Source: Siphonodentalium dalli (taxonomy: Eukaryota > Mollusca > Scaphopoda > Gadilida > Siphonodentaliidae). Taken from it: a stretch of DNA of 64,000 nucleotides. The position numbers and the translations under genes are program-made. The notes under the pieces were generated by a model that was given only the letters and a program-made list of their open reading frames with translations, made no database searches and was not told the DNA's origin. Location: contig CP136065.1 of the NCBI GenBank assembly GCA_032622095.1, forward strand, positions 215,556,151-215,620,150, in the 5' to 3' direction. Positions 55,319 through 64,000 of this stretch are shown one piece after another (within the stretch, counting starts at the first letter, position 1; each line of letters starts with the position of its first letter).

Positions 55319-57501
55319 AGGAACACCTAATAACTAAGATAGATATTCCCTGCGTTATTTCTTCGACTTTATAAGGTTCCCTGTCAAAAGTTCAAAAAGT
55401 TCGCAGGTTTTGTACTGGTGAAATGTCATCTCTATGGGCGTTAGCCAGAGTAGAGATTCATGGGGTGATCTCATTCCGCATATAGACATCCACTGATAAG
55501 TATTACGAATAGCCTGTACTATCCGTTAATTTCGTAACGTCCAAAAACCTTTTCGTGGAAATGACGACCACAAGACGGTTTGTGAGAAAACAGTGCCGTT
55601 CAAATATACTGCCTCTCACATTAATGTGATACAGTAATGTTTACTGTGATTAGTTTGTACTTCAGTATGTTGTGTCATAGTCAGTGGTGTGTGTGTATAT
55701 AGGCCCGTGGTTGCACGCAAAGCTCGCGTAATAGTAACTACTGATATGGCAAAACTACAACTGCCAGAAATTACACAAATTCTAGTGACGTAGTACCATA
55801 TCTGTAATTCTTAACATTACTAGTTCATTGTGCGAAAGGTGACCAGTATATTAATGAAGGTTTCCAGTATATTAATGAAACTTTCCAGTATATTAGTGCC
55901 GAATCTAAATTGAACTGTCAGTTGACTGTTGTTGTTGTTGTTGTTGTTGTTGTTACAATGTTCACTCCGTGCAAAATGAGCAAGCAACACTCGGTGCCGG
56001 TTTTATGTCTAGTTATGACGGGGCAATTGCTATCTGACTAGTATCGTGATATATTGAACAGTTTAGAACTATGCAGTCATGTTACTTACACTGCAACTTG
56101 AACTCCAAGACATGCGGGTGGTGTAAAACACTCATATGATATTACATTGACGAAAAGCTGAGCCCCTATACCCAATGGTCATGCATTTGGCCTGGTGGCA
56201 AAATATTCATAAGCAGTATATACGTGCCTTACCCCATCCATATAAATTTGAACACTTTTGTACCTGAAGTTTATGAGATTTGAATGTGATTTTTGTTACA
56301 AGTGGATTGAACCCCATACTTTCATTCCAAACAATCTCTAATCCATTGGCGTGCAGGTAGCAAGTAAATGAATACTGCTATGTTTGCACTAGCTGGTGAC
56401 AGACACACGAGTCTGAAGAAAAAAAACTCCACAGAAAGGATTTAAGGATGCCGTATGAGACTGGTTTCGCGTCTTGGGAATATGTGTTTTAGGCCGCTCT
56501 GCCATATTACGACGATGTTCAGGTATGATCCTTGACATCACTAGGAGCAATATAGTGCTTTGGTTCTGAATTCTACAGGTGCTCGCAGCGATAGTTTGTG
56601 CAAGAAATCGCTGTGTGTCATATCGAGTCCCTCGAGTACATTTACAAGTACCACGATCGCAAACTTAAGATGTCACAGCAATAACGACAATTGTTCTTCG
56701 ATTTTGAATCTTAGATTACATTGTTCATACTTCTTCGTTGATAGTTATATCTCTGGTGTCTGTTACCAAGTCCCTCCTCTGTTTCTAATTGAAGATAATT
56801 GAGGAAAGTTCATTTATTTATATGTTGTTACACCTGCTGTGTGTATGTAGGTAGAGAGACTACTCGAGTTTTGATAAATTGTGCGCACTTATTCAATCTA
56901 TAAACTATCCTTCATAACTAGGTTGATATTTTGTCTGTGCTGTAGGGCAGATATACTTTATACAGATATACGTTGAAGCTGGGGTCGATGACATTGGCTT
57001 CTTTCAAGCATGTTTTGTTATGTATTGCTAGATTCATCCACAGTCTATTTTGAGGGAAAAAGCACTTGTCATACACACACATAAGCTATTAGTTTATGGG
57101 TCAATATTATGTTGTGAGCTCCCTGGTCAAGTGAACAATTATCTTTTATTCGGTACCATTCTGAAATGGTAAATTTTGCATACTCTCACTTTTGGAGTTT
57201 TGGGGACATTGTGCTCCAAGATGGGCAATCCCATCCTAAAATGTCATAGGAAATAATAGAAATTATGTATATATGTGCCTACCATGTAGATATATCACAG
57301 TAAGTTTCAATTAGGGGCAAAATGTCAGAAAATAGGGCTGAACCCCCAAATTGGGTCTCTGTTCCCTAAAATAGGAATTCGGCATTTTTACACAAACAAT
57401 GAACGGGGCCAATGAATTCCTCATCAAAAAGTACTCCCGAATCACTATCAAACAGAAACTGTTCCCATATTCTGCAAAAAGCCTAATAGCAAGATGACTA
57501 A
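55319..57501. other. Non-coding; (GTT)n microsatellite near 55925
   Basis: A (GTT)n run of about nine units lies at 55926-55953. A triplicated TTCCAGTATATTAATGAA-type word lies at about 55845-55895. No gene seen. Confidence 0.45.
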
Positions 57502-58318
57502 TCTTCTATCTCATATATATTTTGAAGACCTCTGTCTGTTTGTTTGTCTGTCTGTCTGTATGTTTGTCATTAATACAAATCTACGATTCTCGACCGATCG
57601 GGACGAAACTTGGTACGTGTGTGTAGTTTGACCAGGCGGTCGTCGTTGTCGTATTGGCGAGCCCGTGCGGCGCCCGCTTCGCGCATGCGCAGACGAGATC
57701 TCGGAAACGGGTGGAGCTATCGACTTGAAATTTGCTATGTGAATGTATCTTGCCCCGGATACGAATTTTATCGGGTCGCCGAGCCCGTGTGGCGCCCGCT
57801 TCGCGCATGCGCAGACGAGATCTCAGAAACGGGTGGAGCTAACGACTTGAAATTTGCTATGTGAATGTATCTTGCCCTGGATACGAATTTTATCGGGTCG
57901 CCGAGCCCGTGCGACGCCAGCTTCGCGCATGCGCAGACGAGATCTCGGAAACGGATGGAGCTATCGACTTGAAATTTGCTATGTGAATGTATCTTGCCCC
58001 GGATACGAATTTTATTGCGTCGCCGAGCCCGTGCGACGCCAGCTTCGCGCATGCGCAGACCAGATCTCGGAAACGGGTGGAGCTATCGACTTGAAATTTG
58101 GTATGTGAATGTATCTTGCCCCGGATACGAATTTTATCGGGTCGCCGAGCCCGTGCGACGCCAGCTTCGCGCATGCACAGACCAGATCTCGGAAACGGGT
58201 AGATCTATCGACTTGAAATTTGGTTTTTGAAAAGCCCGGACAACGTCGGGCTGGGTAGAGCTAACGACTTGAAATTTGGTTTTTGAATAGCCCGGACAAC
58301 GTCGGGTTCATCGGCTAG
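57502..58318 (+). mobile_element. Helitron-like unit 1
   Basis: The start is approximate (A|TCTTCTATCTCATATATAT, near 57502), with the unit's TATATATTTTGA(A)GAC motif. The 3' end is a hairpin (CCCGGACAACGTCGGG) followed 8 nt later by CTAG at 58315-58318. The interior is mostly a 122-bp satellite. The terminal hairpin is present twice (about 58237 and 58290). No Rep/helicase frame, so non-autonomous. Confidence 0.7.
57654..58232 (+). repeat. 122-bp satellite inside Helitron-like unit 1
   Basis: About five units of 122 bp, each with GCTTCGCGCATGCGCAGAC, TCTCGGAAACGGGTGGAGCT and TATCTTGCCCCGGATACGAA. GC-rich and open in several frames on both strands because 122 is not a multiple of three. These frames are not genes. 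One and a half units recur in unit 4 (about 60990-61155). Confidence 0.9.
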
Positions 58319-59396
58319 TCTATCTATACTATATATTTTGAGACTTCGTATATATGTGTGTGTGTGTGTGTGTACTTCATAGAATCCAAAACGCGTGTAC
58401 AGATTGAGATCAAATTTCGTATGTAAGTGTAAAATCCGACCGACACCGCCGTAGTCGCGGTTTAGAGAAGCTCAGAGCACCCGTTCTCCAATCTCAAATC
58501 ACCGCAAAGGCACGGCGGGGGTTAATCAAGTTATTATTTAATGAGCGTTTGTTTTTGACGCATCTCTATAAAGAGCGTCTGTTTCCCATTCAACGTTATT
58601 CGCATCTGCAGAGTTATACGGGAACGCAAACGGTATCGCTCGAAATTTATTCCCTGCGAGCACGGATGGCGCGCTCTGTTTTTACAGTATATACCTTTGG
58701 TATATACCGAAATCATCCCAGATAATCACGAATATAGCATCAGATTTCTCCCCAGATATACCGTTATAAAGCTACTGGAATCTGCCAATCTACTATTAAT
58801 ATGTGTGTATATATGTGGGTACTTCATAGAATCGAAAACGCGTGTAGGAACGGGCATCCCCACGGCAATGTTGGCAAATATATATGAGTGTGTCCTTTAT
58901 AGACTCGAACCGATTGAGCTCAAACTTGCTAAATATTTACTGGGAAATTCCAGGCAATGCCGATTGAGCTCAAACTTGCTAACTACGGGAAGTGTCATAT
59001 ATATGTGTGTGTCCTTTATAGACTCGAACCGATTGAGCTCAAACTTGCTAAATACGGGAAGTGTCATGGACGGGTTCATTGAAAAACAAAAAAAAATCGG
59101 GTAAAATTGAAAAACTAAATTAAAAAGGCACAATTAACTCCTTGAAAAAACAAAAAAAATCGGGTAAAATTTAAAAACAAAAAATTAAATTAAAAAATTA
59201 AAAAAGCACAATTAACTCATTGAAAAACAAAATAATTAACTCATTAAAAAACAAAAAATTAAATTAAAATTGTCATGTTTCTGACTATTGCCGAAATTTG
59301 GTGCAAATGCAGCACAAGTGTCTCGGAACCTGTTGCAATAGCTTTTTCGAACAAAGCCATGGGACGAATGCCGCCAGTGGCGGGCTAACCTGCTAG
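58319..59396 (+). mobile_element. Helitron-like unit 2
   Basis: Starts TCTATCTATACTATATATTT directly after the CTAG of unit 1. Ends with hairpin CCGCCAGTGGCGG and CTAG at 59393-59396. Internal GACTCGAACCGATTGAGCTC blocks occur about twice, and an AAAACAAAAAATTAAATT-rich stretch precedes the 3' end. A 135-codon frame at 58697-59104 reflects the internal duplication, not a gene. Confidence 0.8.
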
Positions 59397-60226
59397 TCTA
59401 CTATATAATTTGAGACTTCCGTATATATATAAATATATGTGTTTGTCCTTTATAGACTCGAAAACGGCTGCACCGATTCGGCTCAAACTTCCCATCTAAG
59501 GGTAAAAAGTCACGGGAAATGTCATCCGATCATTCGCGAGCCCGTGCGACGACTCCTTCACCCCTTATACACTCCCCAGTCATCGTCATTGGCCGGGAGT
59601 GCTAAACGCAATAACGCTAAACGCTCCTTATATCTTCCATATTTGGGTTCGTTAACCGGTTAACGCTCTTTTTTCACTTCGGCTTTCGCATACGGCTTTT
59701 GTTTATGTTATCGCTCGAAATGGAACTCGCTTCTGTATGATTCTTACGTACTTAGGGCTTCCTAGGAACGGGGGACATTTTCATCGGGTCAGTTTTTCTG
59801 CCCGAGTTGATCGTCACCTTGGAACGGGTACCCACAAATGATATGTATGTGTGTGTCTTTTATGGACTCGAACCGATTGAGCTCAAACTTGCTACCTACG
59901 GGAAGTGTCATGGACGGGTTAAATTGTGACCCCGACCTGACCTTGACCTTGAAAATTATCAATTCAAGGTCAAATCGGGTCAAATTGAAAAACAAAAAAT
60001 TAAATTAAAAAATTAAAAAGGCACAATTAACTCATTGGAAAACCAAAAATTAAATTACATAATTAATTTATAAAATGAATTTTAAAAGCCAGTAAATTAA
60101 AAAGGCACAATTAACTCATTGAAAAACAAAACATTTAATTAAAAAATTAATTTAAAATATTAATTAAAAAAATTAAAAATTGTCATGTTTCTGACGATTG
60201 CCGCCAGTGGTGGGCTAACCTGCTAG
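59397..60226 (+). mobile_element. Helitron-like unit 3
   Basis: Starts TCTACTATATAATTTGAGAC after the CTAG of unit 2. Ends with hairpin CCGCCAGTGGTGGG and CTAG at 60223-60226. 830 bp. Shares its 5' block (CTTTATAGACTCGAAAACGG) with units 5 and 6 and its 3' AT-rich stretch with unit 2, so it looks mosaic. Confidence 0.8.
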
Positions 60227-61250
60227 TCTATACTATATATTTTGAGACTTCGTATATGTGTGTGTACTTCATAGAATCCAAAACGCGTGTACAGATTGAG
60301 ATCAAATTTCGTATGTAAGTGTAAAATCCCACCGACACCGCCGTAATCGTGTTTTCGAGAAGCTCTGAGCACCCTTTATCCACTCCCAGTCATCGAAATC
60401 AGCTCAAACGGCACGGCCGGGGTTAATAACGTCATTATATATATATATGAAGTCAGAGTCTCCAAAGTTATACCGGAACAAACACGTGTTTACGTCGTCT
60501 TGGGGGTCCACGATGGGAGTCTGACTTCAATGCAATGTTATCGCTCGAAACACGTGTTTACTTCGTGTTGAGGTTCACGATGGGAGTCTGACAATTGTTA
60601 TCGCTCGAAATAGTACATTAGGACGGGAACGGCTGGACAGATTGAGCTCAAACTTCCTATCTAAAGGTAAAATATCACGTACGATGTCGTCCACGCGTTT
60701 TCCAGAAGCTCCGAGCACCCGTACTCCACTCCCAGTCATAAAAATCAGCTCAAACGGCACGGCCGGGGTTAATAACGTCATTATATATATATATACGAAG
60801 TCAACGTTATTAGCATCTGCATTGAGTGCATTTCCTAGAACGCAACACGTGTTTTACGTCGTCTTGAGGTTCACGATGGGAGTCATTTCAATGCAATGTT
60901 ATCGCTCGAAACACGTGTTTACTTCGTGTTGAGGTTCACGATGGGAGTCTGACATTTCAATGCAATGTTATCGCTCGAAATATTATGCAGAAAGGCAGAT
61001 CTCGGAAACGGGTGGAGCTATCGACCTGAAATTTGCTATGTGGATGTATCTTGCGCCGGGTACAAATTTTATCGGGTCGCCGAGTCCGTGCGACGCCAGC
61101 TTCGCGCATGCGCAGACCAGATCTCGGAAACGGGTGGAGCTACCGGGTACAAATTTTTCTTATTGAAACGCGTGGAGCTAAAAATATTAAAACAATATTT
61201 AAAAAATGTCATGTTTCGGACAAGCCGCCGGTGGCGGGCTAACCTGCTAG
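60227..61250 (+). mobile_element. Helitron-like unit 4
   Basis: Starts TCTATACTATATATTTTGAG and ends with hairpin CCGCCGGTGGCGG and CTAG at 61247-61250. 1024 bp. It contains repeated CAATGTTATCGCTCGAAA/CACGTGTTTAC modules and part of the unit 1 satellite, so it is a composite of modules from its neighbours. Confidence 0.8.
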
Positions 61251-61929
61251 TCTACTATATATTTTGAGACTTCCGTGTGTATATCCTTTATAGACTCGAA
61301 AACTGCTGGGCCGATTGAACCCAAACTTGCGTGTAAGGGTAAAAATCGACAGGGAGTGCACTCGGACCATTCGCGAGCAAGTGCGATCACTCCTTCACCC
61401 TTCAACTGCCACCGTAATGGTGATTGGTTGGATAATCGTGTGATAATTAATGAGCGTTTGTATATGAGGCGTCGCTATTAAAGAGCGTTTATCTAATTGA
61501 GTGAAAATACGGCATTTGACCGTCTCGGAAACTGGGAATATCGAGACGAAATTTCGTACTTAGGGGTTCCAAGGAACGGGTGAGATTTTCATCGGGTTAG
61601 TTTGTCCGCCCGATGTGACCTTGACCATGAAACGGGTACCCACAAATCACATTGGGCGATATCTCGGTCGTAAGCGGTGACATCGACGTGAAATGTTTTA
61701 TGTATGGTCAACTCGGGACGGTTTGTCGGGTTATTTTGTCCACCCAACATGACCTTGACACGGGTACCCGCAAATTACCTTGGGAGATATTTCGGGCATC
61801 AGCACGCTGTCAGTGTGCCTGTACGGGGTTACCTTGAAAAACAAAACTTAATGGATCGAACAAAACAAAAATGAATGGATCGACCAAAGCCATCGGACCA
61901 ATCCCGCCAGTGGCGGGCTAATCTGCTAG
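61251..61929 (+). mobile_element. Helitron-like unit 5
   Basis: 679 bp from TCTACTATATATTTTGAGAC to CTAG at 61926-61929. Hairpin CCCGCCAGTGGCGGG lies 8 nt before CTAG. I could find no difference from unit 6. Short frames inside are also repeated exactly at 679-bp distance. Confidence 0.9.
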
Positions 61930-62608
61930 TCTACTATATATTTTGAGACTTCCGTGTGTATATCCTTTATAGACTCGAAAACTGCTGGGCCGATTGAACC
62001 CAAACTTGCGTGTAAGGGTAAAAATCGACAGGGAGTGCACTCGGACCATTCGCGAGCAAGTGCGATCACTCCTTCACCCTTCAACTGCCACCGTAATGGT
62101 GATTGGTTGGATAATCGTGTGATAATTAATGAGCGTTTGTATATGAGGCGTCGCTATTAAAGAGCGTTTATCTAATTGAGTGAAAATACGGCATTTGACC
62201 GTCTCGGAAACTGGGAATATCGAGACGAAATTTCGTACTTAGGGGTTCCAAGGAACGGGTGAGATTTTCATCGGGTTAGTTTGTCCGCCCGATGTGACCT
62301 TGACCATGAAACGGGTACCCACAAATCACATTGGGCGATATCTCGGTCGTAAGCGGTGACATCGACGTGAAATGTTTTATGTATGGTCAACTCGGGACGG
62401 TTTGTCGGGTTATTTTGTCCACCCAACATGACCTTGACACGGGTACCCGCAAATTACCTTGGGAGATATTTCGGGCATCAGCACGCTGTCAGTGTGCCTG
62501 TACGGGGTTACCTTGAAAAACAAAACTTAATGGATCGAACAAAACAAAAATGAATGGATCGACCAAAGCCATCGGACCAATCCCGCCAGTGGCGGGCTAA
62601 TCTGCTAG
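61930..62608 (+). mobile_element. Helitron-like unit 6
   Basis: 679 bp, same sequence as unit 5 by eye. Ends CTAG at 62605-62608 and is followed by T and an AT-rich host sequence (TAATATATATATGG). An A-T rich target with T after CTRR is the canonical Helitron right border. Confidence 0.9.
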
Positions 62609-63718
62609 TAATATATATATGGCAATATCCATAATTTTGGGGAGGGTTAGTTCTTTGGCGATCCTGGGTATAAATATTTGACCAATATGTTCCATATTAA
62701 ATTGCTCTGTGCCGAAAAGACCAAAATAGATTTTAAAACCAAACAAGGTTAAAAAGACGTTTACTGAATGTAACGTAAATCTTTAAAAATACAGTGTGGA
62801 AATTAAATTTTAAATGATTGTTTTCATCTGATATTCAACTGGGACCCTGTTATGCTTGAAAATTCAGATTTATATAACCACATATATATTCTTAACATCA
62901 TGCAATACTAGATATGTGAACTATACAACAAGGAAGCTTATATTCCACGAGTCTTCGCTATTTTGTGCCTTAATATTTGTGGAATCATGTGCATACCAAA
63001 ATTGTCGCAGAACTCAAAATGCTCACCTCTGATATTCGGGGAATTTTAGTATAGTGCCTGTGATGTTATGTCGCATCGGCAGACAAAATCACTCTCCATT
63101 GGTATCTAGCTCCTTACTTTGGCTCTTTTGTTTTTGCCTAATGTTCCTGGACTATAAAGGGAAGTGTCTGGTTGAGCAACTGTGGTTTAATCGATGATGA
63201 GTCATAAGATTGAAGATAAGTATAATTATTCTTGGTTACAGAAGGGTTGGTGAACTGATGTAGATATATTAGAATAATATACACACATGCACACGGGTCA
63301 GTCAACAAGACAAATACACATACATATAATTGCAATTATGTGATAATTTGTTGTTATAATCCTATTCTGTGTAACAGCACGCAGTTGTATAATTGCGGCG
63401 TTGAGGATGGTAAAATCGTTTTTGTCCACGAAATAATTCGAAAATTCTCAGACTATGGTTCCGAACGTGTGAAATTGGGTAAATCACATTAAATATAAAA
63501 TAAAAATGTGGGATCTGGGTGAGGCACGGCGTCTGGTTGAGCTGCATAACGATGTAAACGTTTGTTCTTGTTTGCTCCGCATTCTCTCTGATGCAGAGAT
63601 GCATAACGTATTCAACAAATCCTCGCGCAAATACGCACATAATCGACCTATAATGTGATTATTTGATTCTCAAATAAGCAGATAATGGAGTCATGTCCGT
63701 TATTTTGTTTTATGGTGC
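62609..63718. other. Non-coding, nothing specific seen
   Basis: AT-rich DNA. Two minus-strand frames (63138-63335 and 63362-63640) have no domain and are not supported. Confidence 0.35.
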
Positions 63719-64000
63719 GGGCCACAGTGAAAACACAAATTAAAGAGCGTACATCTCAAAAGTCGTGAGTTGGCTTATATGTCATTATGCGCACATAATC
63801 AGCTTAGAATCGCCTCATAGTGAGAGGATATTGTGACTAAAATGCTCTCATTTTCAGCACATTATCGACTCAAAATGAGGCGATTTGCAGCAGATTATCA
63901 ACCTAAAACAAGTTCAATTGTTAGCAGATAATGTGCGTATTTTCGGGAGAAGTATTGGTTGTATTGCGTACGTTTAATATAATTATATAATAGATTACAG
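63719..64000 (+). repeat. Dispersed repeat copy (pairs with 9319-9603), cut by the window edge
   Basis: Same blocks and order as 9319-9603, ending ATAGATTACAG at the last base. The element probably continues beyond the window. Confidence 0.7.

Noticed and set aside
57610-58230. Arg/Ala-rich open frames on both strands
   Set aside because: They arise from a 122-bp GC-rich satellite, open in several frames at once, repeated at 122-bp steps.
61275-62516. Pairs of identical 61-68 codon frames
   Set aside because: They lie inside two identical Helitron-like units and have no Rep, helicase or other domain.
1-64000. CRISPR arrays, bacterial operons, rRNA genes
   Set aside because: No regularly spaced direct repeats with unique spacers, no Shine-Dalgarno-led gene runs, no rRNA signature. 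Intron-containing exons and LINEs show animal nuclear DNA.

Overview
The window looks like gene-poor, repeat-dense DNA from an invertebrate animal, most likely a marine lophotrochozoan such as a mollusc. This is inference from the intron-containing lectin-like exons, APE-type LINEs, Helitron-like units, TIR elements and bivalve-style satellites. There are no bacterial-style operons and I saw no tRNA or rRNA genes. Most long open frames are chance or lie inside repeats.

Host-like coding signal is thin. (i) At 4.35-6.58 kb on the plus strand there is a candidate exon followed by four tandem copies of one phase 0-0 exon. (ii) At 11.69-12.01 kb on the minus strand lies the first exon of a secreted PAN/Apple protein. 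(iii) At 52.10-54.55 kb on the minus strand three exons with matching phases build a C-type lectin-like domain, including a 35-nt micro-exon. (iv) At 46.93-47.17 kb on the minus strand there is a last exon of unrecognised family. (v) A 2.2-kb tandem duplication at 41.26-45.65 kb carries two unrecognised candidate exons per unit, one of them broken in the first unit.

The rest is mobile or repetitive. A near full-length LINE occupies about 35.2-40.16 kb, with a two-frame ORF1 and an intact 1166-residue endonuclease/reverse transcriptase ORF2. A second, decayed LINE at 28.3-31.6 kb is split by a 1.9-kb TIR element that left a 3-bp duplication. Other LINE ends lie at 22.5 kb and 48.6-49.8 kb. A 1.5-kb TIR element with TAA duplications sits at 32.15-33.67 kb. 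Two 440-bp TTAA-flanked piggyBac-like MITEs at 34.1 and 50.5 kb contain an unusual pair of 67-bp hairpins that are reverse complements of each other. The same hairpin pair recurs in both units of the 2.2-kb duplication and, with a disrupted middle, at 51.4-51.75 kb.

From 57.5 to 62.6 kb six Helitron-like units follow one another head to tail. Each ends in a hairpin plus CTAG, and the next unit begins directly with TC. The last two units, 679 bp each, appear identical. Satellite blocks lie at 17.0-18.6, 20.7-22.4, 23.2-23.9, 25.3-25.95 and 57.65-58.23 kb. Three separate blocks (6.87-7.54, 8.74-9.17 and 45.82-46.17 kb) are arrays of short palindromic words.
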